From assembly GCF_003234115.2 (NCBI RefSeq), contig NZ_CP126251.1, forward strand, positions 1,426,001 through 1,490,000: DNA of 64,000 nt. Reading direction: 5' to 3'. Made by a program: the position numbers and the translations under genes. The DNA is from Curtobacterium sp. MCPF17_002. Its GTDB lineage: Bacteria; Actinomycetota; Actinomycetes; Actinomycetales; Microbacteriaceae. This document shows, piece after piece, positions 16,906-24,444 of the stretch. Every line of letters begins with the position of its first letter. The stretch's first letter is position 1. The notes beneath the pieces are model-generated. The model worked only from the letters and a program-made list of their open reading frames with translations, had not been told where the DNA came from and ran no database searches.

Positions 16906-17327
16906 TGGAGACCCCGGTGGTCGGTGCGGATCCGCTCGGGTCCGGTCCGGCGGCGTTCGGACGGGAGGCGCGACACCCCCTGGCAGGTCGCCGTCGCGTC
17001 GTCGACCTGGTCGCCACCACTGCACTCCTCGTCCTGTTGGCCGCCGAGTCGGTCGTCGCCGGGGGCGGGATCGTGTTCCTGTCGCTCGCGTTCGGTTCGT
17101 GTGCGGCACCGGGCAACACCTGCGACGAGGCGTTCGGCGGAGCGGTCGTCTCCGTCGGTCCGGTGCTCGTCGCGCTCGTGCTCGTCGCCACGCTGGTCGT
17201 GTGCGTGCTCCGGCTCGTGCGGCGACTGCTGACGTGGCCGTTCGCCCTGGTCGGGATCGCTGCGGTCGTCGCGGTGTTCTTCGGTGCGATCCTCCTGGTG
17301 GACAGCGCGATCACCCACGGCATCTGA
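16905..17327 (+). CDS. hypothetical membrane protein coupled to the DoxX-like gene
   Basis: The 140-residue protein has a 30-residue soluble N terminus and three hydrophobic helices (LVATTALLVLLAAESVVAGGGIVFLSLAF, VSVGPVLVALVLVATLVVCVLRLV, FALVGIAAVVAVFFGAILLV, in order). Two Cys in FGSCAAPGNTCDEAF sit in the outside-facing loop and could form a disulfide. The ATG overlaps the preceding stop (TGATG at 16903-16907). No family is recognised. Confidence 0.65.
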   Translation: METPVVGADPLGSGPAAFGREARHPLAGRRRVVDLVATTALLVLLAAESVVAGGGIVFLSLAFGSCAAPGNTCDEAFGGAVVSVGPVLVALVLVATLVVCVLRLVRRLLTWPFALVGIAAVVAVFFGAILLVDSAITHGI

Positions 17328-17421
17328 GGCCGTTCCTCCACAGGCGGCGCAGGCTGCGGAACTGTCCACAGATCGGCGGTCGGCTCCCCGTCAGAGGGTG
17401 TGCTGCCGCGACGCTGGGGAC

Positions 17422-17874
17422 ATGCCAGACAACGACATGCTCGACCGCCTCATCCACACCGCAGTCCGCACCGACGACGACGTGGTGGACCTCGTGACCG
17501 CGCTCCTCGAACGACCGATCACACGACAGTGCTGGGTGCTGTTCCTCGACGAACGCGCCGTCCCGATCTCGTTCGTGATGCCCATCTCGGACCTGCCGTG
17601 GCAACCCGACGAACACGTCGAGGACTTCGCGGCGCTCGCCGCGGACGTCGTCCACCAGCTCGCCGCGGCCGAGGTCGTGCTCGTCTGGGAACGACCGGGC
17701 GAGTCCCGGCTGGTCCCCGTCGACTGGGAGTGGGTGGACGCCTGCGAGTGCGCGCTCCGCGAGCAGAACGTCCGCATCCGTGCGCAGGTCGCCGTGCACA
17801 CCGGTGGGACCGCGATCGTGTCACTCGACGATGCGGACGAGGCGCCCGGTGGGCCGGTCGCCCTGGCGTCGTGA
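17422..17874 (+). CDS. hypothetical protein
   Basis: The 150-residue soluble protein begins MPDNDMLDRLIHTAVRTDDDVVDLV. It has an alternating beta/alpha pattern (QCWVLFLDERAVPISFVMPISDLP, then DFAALAADVVHQLAAAEVVLVWERPG) and is strongly acidic (15-20% Asp/Glu). No membrane segment, signal peptide or catalytic motif is recognised. A Trp-rich stretch (VDWEWVDACECALREQNVRIRAQ) near residue 100 is distinctive. GACGCT lies 6 nt upstream of the ATG and no Shine-Dalgarno sequence is seen. It ends 8 bp from the convergent lysozyme-like gene. Confidence 0.65.
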   Translation: MPDNDMLDRLIHTAVRTDDDVVDLVTALLERPITRQCWVLFLDERAVPISFVMPISDLPWQPDEHVEDFAALAADVVHQLAAAEVVLVWERPGESRLVPVDWEWVDACECALREQNVRIRAQVAVHTGGTAIVSLDDADEAPGGPVALAS

Positions 17875-17882
17875 CGGTCGGG

Positions 17883-18503
17883 TCAGCCCTGCGGGGTGGT
17901 GTCCGGCACCGTCTCGCCCGTCAGGCCTTCGACCACGGCCTTGGCCTCGGGCCAGAACTTCGCGTAGTGGTCCGGGTCCGAGTTGATCTGCACGGCGTGC
18001 GCCACCTGCGTCGGCGTCATCGTCTTCCAGCCCGGCACCTTGACCAGCTTGGCGTAGAACATCGACGCCGCCGTGTACGGGTCCATCCGCTGCTCGTACG
18101 TGCCCCAGGCGCCGTTGTCCCGCTGCTGGAACAGCCCGCGGCTGTCCGGCCCGGCGGCGTCCCCGTGGTCGAGGTTCACCAGGCTCGACTCGCCGATCGC
18201 CGTCATCACGCCGACGGCCTGCGTGTGGGGTCCGATGCCGAGCGCCTGGGCGGCCTGGATGACGGACGCAGCGTTCACGAGGCGGTCCTGACAGAAGCCG
18301 GCGACCGGTCCGGCCGGCACGACGATCCCGCCGATCGTCTTCGTGGCGACGTCCGGACAGGTGGGCGTGGCGTCGGCGGTGGCGGACTTGGCGGCGCCCG
18401 ACAGCGAGTTCACCGCGATGACGATGACCACGATCACGCCGATGCCGATCGCGACGACCCCCGCGCCGAACACCGAGGCGAGGGTGATGCCGACGCGGCG
18501 CAT
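17883..18503 (-). CDS. membrane-anchored lysozyme/transglycosylase-like protein
   Basis: The protein has 206 residues. One N-terminal helix (ITLASVFGAGVVAIGIGVIVVIVIAV) anchors it, followed by a short linker and a lysozyme-like domain. VMTAIGESSLVNLDHGD carries the likely catalytic Glu, and DSRGLFQQRDNGAWGTYEQRMDPYTAASMFYAKL is the hallmark segment of the lysozyme-like domain found in actinobacterial conjugation and cell-wall proteins. It is predicted to act on peptidoglycan outside the membrane. Two Cys (TPTCPD and GFCQDR) could pair. No conjugation genes are nearby, so a housekeeping wall-remodelling role is more likely. Confidence 0.75.
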   Translation of the reverse strand: MRRVGITLASVFGAGVVAIGIGVIVVIVIAVNSLSGAAKSATADATPTCPDVATKTIGGIVVPAGPVAGFCQDRLVNAASVIQAAQALGIGPHTQAVGVMTAIGESSLVNLDHGDAAGPDSRGLFQQRDNGAWGTYEQRMDPYTAASMFYAKLVKVPGWKTMTPTQVAHAVQINSDPDHYAKFWPEAKAVVEGLTGETVPDTTPQG

Positions 18504-18612
18504 GGCGGGTCCTCTCGGGCGGGGCGGGGCAGGCGGAGCACGAAGAGGCTACGTGCGCCGCCTGGGAACCGCACCCGCCCGATCGGGGGTGGCGGAGGGC
18601 TCGCTCTGCCGG

Positions 18613-20079
18613 TCAGACGTCCCGGTGCTCGTGCTCGTGGTCGTGCGACGAGCGCTGGACCTTGGTCGGTTCGGTGACGAGACCCGTGGGCGCCTTCTCG
18701 GTCTGCTTCCGGCCGTGGGTGAACCACGTCACGATCCAGAGCAGGATGCCGAGCGCGAGCAGGGCGCCGGCGATCTCGTACTGCTGCGGGTCACGTCCGG
18801 ACGAGAACGGCAGGACGAGCCAGAGGCAGGTCACCACGCCGATGATCGGCACGACGACACCGGCACGGAAGTGCTTGTGGTCGACCTTGTCGCGGCGGAG
18901 CACCAGGACGGACAGGTTCACGACGGCGAACACCGAGAGCAGCAGCAGCGACGTCGTCCCACCGAGGACCACGACGATGGGGGAGTCGGGGTCGAGCGAG
19001 ACCCAGCCGATGAGCAGCAGGGAGATGAGGGTCGTGAAGACGATCGCGGTGGACGGGGTGCGGCGGGTCGGCGAGACCCGTGCGAGGAACCCGGGCAGAA
19101 CGCCCTGCTTGCTCATGCCGTACAGCAGTCGCGACGCCATCATCATGTTGATCAGGGCGGTGTTTGCCACGGCGAACATCGAGATGAACGGCAGCAGGTC
19201 GGCGATCGGGAAGTCCGGTGCGGCCGTCTGCACGACGGTGACGAGCGGCGTCTCGTTGCCGGCCAGCTCACCGATCGGCACGACGGCGACGGCGCAGATG
19301 GACACGAGCACGTAGATCACGGCGGTGATGCCGAGCCCCGTGAGCATGACCTTCGGGAAGATGCGGGAGGGGTCCTTCGTCTCCTCGGCCATGTTCACCG
19401 AGTCCTCGAACCCGACCATGGCGAAGAACGCCAGCGACGTCGCGGTCGACACCGAGAGCAGGAGCGACTTGTCCTCCGGCGTGTCGAACATCACCACGCG
19501 CGAGAAGTCCGCGTTGCCGCCCGCGATCGCCCAGAAGCCGATGAGGATGACCATCACGAGACCGCTCAGCTCGACGAGCGTGAGCACCACGTTCGTCTTC
19601 ACGCTCTCGCTCACGCCGCGGAAGTTGATCGCCATCACCATGAGCATGAAGGCCATCGCGATGAGCATCACGACCCCGTTCGGCAGCTCGATCCCGAAGC
19701 CCGCACCGAGGTTCGCCGCGAAGGCACGCGACGCCGTCGACGCCGAGGTGATCCCCGAACACATGACGATGAAGGTGACGATGAACGTGACGAAGTGGAT
19801 GCCGAACGCCTTGTGCACGTACAACGCGGCACCGGCGGTCTGCGGGTACTTCGTGACGAGTTCGAGGTACGAGAACGCCGTCAACAGGGCCACGGCGAAG
19901 GCGATGAGGAAGGGGAGCCACGCTGCTCCGCCGACCTCCGCCGCGACCTGACCCGTGAGCGCGTAGACGCCCGTGCCGAGGATGTCCCCGACGATGAACA
20001 GGAGGAGGAGTTTGGGACCGATGACCCGCCGGAGCTCTGTCTGCTCCTGCTTCGGGCGATCTGTGTTGGTGGTGGCCAT
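18613..20079 (-). CDS. APC-family amino acid permease with His-rich tail
   Basis: The 488-residue permease has about 12 helices. The first is LLLLFIVGDILGTGVYALTG, with the GDILGTGVY loop typical of the YhdG/YfnA-like APC branch, and FFAMVGFEDSVNMAEETKDPSRIFP is the helix-6 to loop signature. The cytoplasmic C terminus ends SSHDHEHEHRDV, an unusual His/Asp/Glu cluster that could bind divalent metal; this is inference only. A GGAAGAGG Shine-Dalgarno sequence precedes the ATG at 20079. It is transcribed divergently from the acidic protein gene at 20213. Confidence 0.85.
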   Translation of the reverse strand: MATTNTDRPKQEQTELRRVIGPKLLLLFIVGDILGTGVYALTGQVAAEVGGAAWLPFLIAFAVALLTAFSYLELVTKYPQTAGAALYVHKAFGIHFVTFIVTFIVMCSGITSASTASRAFAANLGAGFGIELPNGVVMLIAMAFMLMVMAINFRGVSESVKTNVVLTLVELSGLVMVILIGFWAIAGGNADFSRVVMFDTPEDKSLLLSVSTATSLAFFAMVGFEDSVNMAEETKDPSRIFPKVMLTGLGITAVIYVLVSICAVAVVPIGELAGNETPLVTVVQTAAPDFPIADLLPFISMFAVANTALINMMMASRLLYGMSKQGVLPGFLARVSPTRRTPSTAIVFTTLISLLLIGWVSLDPDSPIVVVLGGTTSLLLLSVFAVVNLSVLVLRRDKVDHKHFRAGVVVPIIGVVTCLWLVLPFSSGRDPQQYEIAGALLALGILLWIVTWFTHGRKQTEKAPTGLVTEPTKVQRSSHDHEHEHRDV

Positions 20080-20097
20080 GCGCCAGCCTCTTCCGGG

Positions 20098-20167
20098 GGA
20101 CACCATTCTGTCCGCCTTCACAGGAAGCTCCCCGCTGATCGCAACACGCCTGTGTCCTGGGGGACAC
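20098..20167. promoter_or_regulatory. two GGACA/TGTCC dyads in a divergent promoter region
   Basis: GGACA-N6-TGTCC (20098-20113) lies next to the permease start, and GTGTCC-N4-GGACAC (20152-20167) lies between the two divergent genes. The shared half-site suggests one regulator binding twice, and no regulator gene is adjacent. Confidence 0.35.
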
Positions 20168-20199
20168 GCCCGCACCGGACGCCCACGGGGTCCGGCCGC

Positions 20200-20205
20200 T
20201 ACGCT
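20200..20205 (+). promoter_or_regulatory. -10 hexamer TACGCT of a predicted leaderless start
   Basis: TACGCT is 7 nt before the ATG at 20213. Confidence 0.55.
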
Positions 20206-20212
20206 CCGAGCC

Positions 20213-20644
20213 ATGTACGACGAGTCGAACACCACCGAAGAGCCCATCGAGTTCGCCGACTTCAACGCGAAGCTCCTCGTGCTCGACGTGCTCTGCTACG
20301 ACCTCGACGTGCTCGAACCGTACGACGGCGAGGACGACGAGGACCAGCGCGACGAGGACCTCGACGTCGAGGGGCAGGACGACCGGGCGCGCCAGTACTA
20401 CGACGACCTCGACCTGCTGCCGTCGCACCTGTCGCTCGTGACGGAGCTGACGGTCGACACCGACCTCGAGGTCCTGCAGGACGTGCACCCCGGGTGGGAC
20501 GGCTCCGACGACCGGTACGACCCGCAGAACTGGGACGACGTGCTCGACCTGCCGGCACTCACCACGGTGTACGCCGCGGCACCGCTGCCGGCGCACGTGA
20601 TCGAGCGGCTCAGCGCGAAGGGCGTCGAGGTCCGTTCCGCCTGA
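20213..20644 (+). CDS. acidic protein, DUF6892-like
   Basis: The protein has 143 residues and is very acidic (runs such as DGEDDEDQRDEDLDVE). The opening IEFADFNAKLLVLDVLCYDLDVLEP and the later LTVDTDLEVLQDVHPGWDGSDDRYDPQNWDDVLDLPALTTVYAA resemble DUF6892 proteins (DFNFKL... and PxWDGEDDxF patterns), which elsewhere occur near polymorphic toxin immunity genes. The similarity is from memory of motifs and is not proven. No toxin gene is adjacent. The upstream -10 box supports leaderless expression. Confidence 0.6.
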   Translation: MYDESNTTEEPIEFADFNAKLLVLDVLCYDLDVLEPYDGEDDEDQRDEDLDVEGQDDRARQYYDDLDLLPSHLSLVTELTVDTDLEVLQDVHPGWDGSDDRYDPQNWDDVLDLPALTTVYAAAPLPAHVIERLSAKGVEVRSA

Positions 20645-20671
20645 GCACCCGCCCGTCCGGCTGCTCGGTCG

Positions 20672-21268
20672 TCAGGCGTTCAGTGCCAGCAGCTGCTCGG
20701 TGAACTGCTTCGCGCCGCCCTGTGCCGGATGCCGCACCGCGATCGCGTCGATGCCCGCCAGCGCGAGCGCTCCCTGCGCCTTCCGCCCCACCGCGACCAC
20801 CCGCACGTCCGAAGCGCCGAGAGCCTCGAGCAGCGCGAGCGCGACCGGTGCCCCGTCCCGGACCTCGGACGGCCGTGGCGTCCGGTTCGTCAGCCGGTCG
20901 GGAGCCGCGAACGGGTGGTGCGGGAAGATCGCCCATGCCACGGGGAGCGGACCGTTCCAGTCGGCGAGGGCAGCCTGGACCACTCGCGAGGACGCCTCCC
21001 ACGGCGCGGTGGGCTCCGGCGGGACGAGGTACGCGGACCCGAGCTCCCGCATGCTCGTGAACGGGACGCCGGTGTTCGTCATGCCGCGCCAGCCCGGGGC
21101 CTCCGCGACGAGCAGCATGTCCGCCTGGTCACCGACGAGCGACAAGTAGCGCGTGAGGTTCTCGCGCCGCAGCCGGCCGTCCTCGGTGGACACGCCGTAC
21201 AGCGCCTCGGCGTCGTCCGCGACCGGCACCGCGTCGAGCGCTGCCCAGAACCCGGCGAGGTCGATCAC
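20672..21268 (-). CDS. uracil-DNA glycosylase superfamily protein
   Basis: The 198-residue protein carries LLVAEAPGWRGMTNTGVPFTS, the motif-1 region of the UDG superfamily (usually GEAPG), and a C-terminal VRHPAQGGAKQF in the position of motif 2 (HPS in canonical enzymes; here the Ser is changed). The variant motifs place it with the short UDG-like proteins of unknown specificity rather than with housekeeping Ung. The predicted role is base excision repair or nucleic-acid surveillance. The GTG start was chosen because translation upstream would run through a palindromic intergenic element at 21274-21290. Confidence 0.75.
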   Translation of the reverse strand: MIDLAGFWAALDAVPVADDAEALYGVSTEDGRLRRENLTRYLSLVGDQADMLLVAEAPGWRGMTNTGVPFTSMRELGSAYLVPPEPTAPWEASSRVVQAALADWNGPLPVAWAIFPHHPFAAPDRLTNRTPRPSEVRDGAPVALALLEALGASDVRVVAVGRKAQGALALAGIDAIAVRHPAQGGAKQFTEQLLALNA

Positions 21269-21273
21269 GACAC

Positions 21274-21290
21274 CCTCGCACCGTGCGAGG
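21274..21290. repeat. CCTCGCACGGTGCGAGG palindrome, single copy
   Basis: The 17-bp palindrome sits 6 bp upstream of the UDG-like start. Related degenerate CTCGCACCGAG sequences follow to about 21370. Clusters of the same palindrome occur at 38448-38535 and 60705-60960. Confidence 0.7.
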
Positions 21291-21398
21291 TGTCGCTCCC
21301 GGCGCCACTGTGGTGACGGGTTCCGTACTCGGTGCGACCCGCGCGGCCTCGCACCGAGAACGTTTCCTCGCACCGAGCGCCCGCGGCGCCCACCCCAC

Positions 21399-22601
21399 TC
21401 ACGCGCGCCCGAGCACCCGGCGGTACACGTCCTCGAGCCCGCCCGCCGACCGCTCCCAGCTGAGCCGCTCCGCGTGCTCCCGACCGGCCGCGGCGAGCCC
21501 CGCGGCGTAGCCCGAGTCCGTCAGGATCCGTTCGATCTCCGCTGCCCACACCGTGGGGTCCCTCGACTCGAGCACGACCCCGGTCTCGCCGTCGACCACG
21601 GCCTCACGCAGGCCTCCGGCAGCGGCGGCGACGACGGGCACGCCGGAAGCGGAGCCCTCGAGCGCCACGAGCCCGTACGTCTCCGAGTGCGACGGCACCA
21701 GAACGGCTGCCGCGCCGCGGAACAGGAACGCCAGGTCGGCCCGTGACTGCGGACCGATGAACGTCACGCGGTCGGCGATGCCGTGCGCGGAGGCGAGCCG
21801 ACGCAGTTCGTCCACGTAGTCGCCCGCCTCGCTCGAGGCGTCTCCGGCGATGACGAGGGTGGGGCGTGCCTCCAGGCTGATGCCGGCGACCGCCTCGATC
21901 GCGAGGTCCAGGCCCTTCAACGGCTGGACGCGTGCCGCGGCGACGACGTAGGGGACGTCGGGCCTGCGCGCGCCGCTCGCGGCGGGGCGGAAGACGGAGC
22001 CGTCGACGCCCGGCGGCACGATCCAGATGCGGGCGTCGTCGCCGTCGAGGCGCTCGCGGACCGTTGCGGCCTCGGCCTCGGAGACGACCACGACGGCGTC
22101 CGACTCGCGGGCGAGCATCCGCTCCCCGGTCATCCGGCCGGCGGATTCGGGCCGCTCGCCCTCGGACAGCGGGGTGTCGCTGTCGGCGGCGATCGAGTGG
22201 AAGGACTGCACGTGCGGGATGCCGCGCTCGCGGGCGACGGGCAGTGCCGCTGCACCGGAGAACCAGTGGTGCGAGTGCAGCACGTCGAAGGGTCCGAGCT
22301 GCTCGAGCCCGTGCCGGAACGGTTCGATGAAGGCGTCGTGCTCGCCCTTCGGCACCGGCTCGGCGGGTCCGGCGGACAGGAACCGCAGGCAGACGCCGGG
22401 CACGAGCGACACCGAGTCCGGCTGGGTCGGCGCCGAGCGGCGGGTGATGATGTCGACGTGGTGGCCGCGGTCGGCCAGGGCTTCGGCCTGGTGGCGGACG
22501 ACGACGTTCATGCCGCCGACCTCGCCGGAGCCGGGTTCGTCGCCGGGAGAGGTGTGCAGCGACACCAACCCGATGCGCAGGGGTTCGGTGGTGGTGCTCA
22601 C
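21399..22601 (-). CDS. GT4 glycosyltransferase, MshA-like
   Basis: The 400-residue GT-B enzyme has an N-terminal lobe with VSLHTSPGDEPGSGEVGGMNVVVRHQAEAL and DVLHSHHWFSG, the pattern of D-inositol-3-phosphate glycosyltransferase (MshA, first step of mycothiol synthesis). The C-terminal lobe has AARVQPLKGLDLAIEA and the donor-binding HSETYGLVALEGSASGVPVVAAAAGGLREAV (EX7E). It is somewhat shorter than typical MshA (about 420-480 aa), so another GT4 acceptor is possible. TAGTCT lies 6 nt before the GTG start. A dispersed palindromic element at 21858-21878 is translated as SLEARPT in the middle of the protein. Confidence 0.8.
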   Translation of the reverse strand: MSTTTEPLRIGLVSLHTSPGDEPGSGEVGGMNVVVRHQAEALADRGHHVDIITRRSAPTQPDSVSLVPGVCLRFLSAGPAEPVPKGEHDAFIEPFRHGLEQLGPFDVLHSHHWFSGAAALPVARERGIPHVQSFHSIAADSDTPLSEGERPESAGRMTGERMLARESDAVVVVSEAEAATVRERLDGDDARIWIVPPGVDGSVFRPAASGARRPDVPYVVAAARVQPLKGLDLAIEAVAGISLEARPTLVIAGDASSEAGDYVDELRRLASAHGIADRVTFIGPQSRADLAFLFRGAAAVLVPSHSETYGLVALEGSASGVPVVAAAAGGLREAVVDGETGVVLESRDPTVWAAEIERILTDSGYAAGLAAAGREHAERLSWERSAGGLEDVYRRVLGRA

Positions 22602-22607
22602 CGGTCA

Positions 22608-22613
22608 AGACTA
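22608..22613 (-). promoter_or_regulatory. -10 hexamer TAGTCT of a predicted leaderless start
   Basis: On the minus strand TAGTCT is 6 nt before the GTG at 22601. Confidence 0.55.
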
Positions 22614-22699
22614 GCCGCGCGGCCTCCGCTGGCATCGGATCGGGCCAACGGGGGAAAACGCACCTTCCGCGTCCTCTGGAGGAGGAGGGCGTCGCCGCG

Positions 22700-22705
22700 T
22701 ACGAT
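22700..22705 (+). promoter_or_regulatory. -10 hexamer TACGAT of a predicted leaderless start
   Basis: TACGAT is 6 nt before the ATG at 22712; the purine-rich GGAGGAGGAGGG lies about 25 nt too far upstream to be a ribosome site. Confidence 0.55.
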
Positions 22706-22711
22706 TGGGAC

Positions 22712-22903
22712 ATGGCCAAGCGAGTTGTTCGAACCGTCACCGGGGCGGAGCGTGTGAAGCGATCCCGCGCCGTGGCCGCGGTCATCCACTCTGGTCGGCT
22801 CGAGGGCTTCAAGGACAACCCGGAGTGGATCCGGCAGATGGACCGCTTCGCCAAGGGCGAGATCAGCCGCGAGGAACTCCGGGCCGTCGCCCACCGCCGG
22901 TGA
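22712..22903 (+). CDS. vbhA: VbhA-family antitoxin (Fic inhibitor)
   Basis: The 63-residue basic protein contains SGRLEG at residues 27-32, matching the (S/T)xxxE(G/N) inhibitory helix motif of class I Fic antitoxins. In the VbhA-VbhT complex the Glu of this motif blocks productive ATP binding by the toxin. The following segment NPEWIRQMDRFAKGEISREELRA fits the rest of the VbhA fold. The stop overlaps the start of the Fic gene by 4 bp (GTGA at 22900-22903), so antitoxin and toxin are translationally coupled with antitoxin first. The gene is predicted to be leaderless. Confidence 0.85.
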   Translation: MAKRVVRTVTGAERVKRSRAVAAVIHSGRLEGFKDNPEWIRQMDRFAKGEISREELRAVAHRR

Positions 22904-23502
22904 GTGCTCGCCCCGAGGGCGGCTACCACGACGAGAACTACGTTCTGCGGAACAAGTTCGGTGCCACCAGTCGCGACGAGCTCGCCGCGCTGGAAGTGCC
23001 CGAAGTTCAGGACCGCGAACTGGACCTGCTCTTGGGCGATGTCGAGGGACTCGAGAGCCTCGCTCCCTCGCAGAGAGTCTGTCGCATCCACGCTCACCTG
23101 TTCCAGGACGTCTACGAGTGGGCTGGTGAGTACCGCCTCGACGGGATTGCGAAGAACCCCGAGGAGCCGTTCCTCGCTCCTGAGCTCATCTCGGTCCGAA
23201 TGTCCAGGTTTGATGACGAGGTCGGCGACGATACCGACATGCTCACGCAGCCGCTGGACTTCCTCACCCAGCAGTTCGCGGTTCTCAACCACATCCACCC
23301 GTTCATGGAGGGCAACGGTCGCACGCAGCGGGAGTTCTGGCGCGAGTACGCCGCTCAGTACGGCATCTCACTGGACTGGCAGAAGGCCACGACGGCCGAG
23401 AACCACGACGCCGCGCGCCGTTCGATGCTCGGGAATCTCCGACCGTTGCGTGCGTTGCTGGCGAAGGTGATCGAGTCGGACGACCCGCCCGTCAGCCACT
23501 GA
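22900..23502 (+). CDS. Fic-domain AMP-transferase toxin
   Basis: The 200-residue single-domain Fic protein has the full active-site motif HPFMEGNGRTQR starting at His133, with the catalytic His, anion-hole residues and both Arg. It lacks an internal inhibitory motif, as expected for class I, where the partner protein supplies it. Related toxins (VbhT, FicT) AMPylate the ATP-binding Tyr of GyrB/ParE. GTG at 22900 is the only start that gives a Fic-sized protein. Codon use is a little less G/C-saturated than in neighbours (for example TCC AGG TTT GAT GAC), mildly suggesting later acquisition. Confidence 0.88.
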   Translation: MSARPEGGYHDENYVLRNKFGATSRDELAALEVPEVQDRELDLLLGDVEGLESLAPSQRVCRIHAHLFQDVYEWAGEYRLDGIAKNPEEPFLAPELISVRMSRFDDEVGDDTDMLTQPLDFLTQQFAVLNHIHPFMEGNGRTQREFWREYAAQYGISLDWQKATTAENHDAARRSMLGNLRPLRALLAKVIESDDPPVSH

Positions 23503-23514
23503 CACGCCCCAGGC

Positions 23515-24381
23515 TCATCGTCTCGGATGCCGTCCGGCAGGAAGCTGGCCTGCCGGCCTCCGCTGCGACGGGCGCGCAGGCGCCACCACGACGGGCTTCC
23601 GCCCCGCCTCGTCCAACGGGTCTGCCGGGAGGAACGGATCACCTCCCAGGATCTGCACCCGTTCGTCGCCGTGCCGGTCCCAGAGCGCAGCGGTCCAGGC
23701 GCAGAGGGCGCCGTCGAGCAGGTCCTCCCGGTGCTTGTGCGTCGGACCGTGGATCCCGGAGGGATCGGCGAGCCCGGCGGTCAGCGGGTGCGAGTCGAGC
23801 AGCAGCGGTGGGTCGAGCGGCGTCTGCCGCAGCCGCCGGACGAGTTCGTCGAACGCCTCGGCCCGCCGTGCCCGGGCGACCGCTGCCGGGACCCGCAGGT
23901 CGAGCCGCTTGTAGCGCGGCCGCTCGACGTCGTAGCCGAGCTCCTCGACGCCGACGAGCGTCGTGTAGGGGTAGCACTCGAACGCCACGGGCCCGGTCCG
24001 AGCGTGCATCGCCCCGGTGTCCGAAACGTACCCGATGCCGTGCGCGCTCAGGCGTTCGAGCAGCCGGGCGCCGGCGCTCGCCGCCGAGGCGAGGTTCGTC
24101 GGGTTCGCGGCGACCTTCCACCGGCCGTAGCGCTGCCCGACCTGCCGTTCGGCCTCGCGGATGCCGGTGGGGTTCGTCACGACGAGCGAGGCGTCCACGG
24201 CGATGAGGGAGCGCGGTCCGACGTGGGCGGTGATCCAGTCCGTCACGGCGTCGACTCCGCGTGCCCAGCCGGCGTCGGTGATCGTCCCGTTGGCTGACAT
24301 CGCCACGAGGCCGGTCTCGTTCGCCGGCTTCCGGTCGGACCCGAGGCCCCACGCAAGGTCTACTCCGATGTACGCCGTCAC
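23515..24381 (-). CDS. DUF429 family protein
   Basis: The protein has 288 residues. The start AYIGVDLAWG, followed by IAVDASLVVTNPTGIREAERQVG and FECYPYTTLVGVEELGY, is the conserved pattern of DUF429, predicted to have an RNase H-like fold with acidic active-site residues (Asp8 and the Asp in VDAS). Possible nuclease activity is inference from fold. The C-terminal 35 residues are Arg/Pro rich. The GTG start has TGGGAGC upstream and CACGAT 6 nt before it. It starts 63 bp from the divergent polymerase-domain gene. Confidence 0.78.
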   Translation of the reverse strand: MTAYIGVDLAWGLGSDRKPANETGLVAMSANGTITDAGWARGVDAVTDWITAHVGPRSLIAVDASLVVTNPTGIREAERQVGQRYGRWKVAANPTNLASAASAGARLLERLSAHGIGYVSDTGAMHARTGPVAFECYPYTTLVGVEELGYDVERPRYKRLDLRVPAAVARARRAEAFDELVRRLRQTPLDPPLLLDSHPLTAGLADPSGIHGPTHKHREDLLDGALCAWTAALWDRHGDERVQILGGDPFLPADPLDEAGRKPVVVAPARPSQRRPAGQLPAGRHPRR

Positions 24382-24431
24382 GCTCCCATCGTGCACGCGA
24401 CCGCCGCGGAACACCGGTGTTCGTCCCCGTG

Positions 24432-24437
24432 TAGCTT
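24432..24437 (+). promoter_or_regulatory. -10 hexamer TAGCTT of a predicted leaderless start
   Basis: TAGCTT is 7 nt before the ATG at 24445. Confidence 0.55.
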
Positions 24438-24444
24438 CCCCAGC

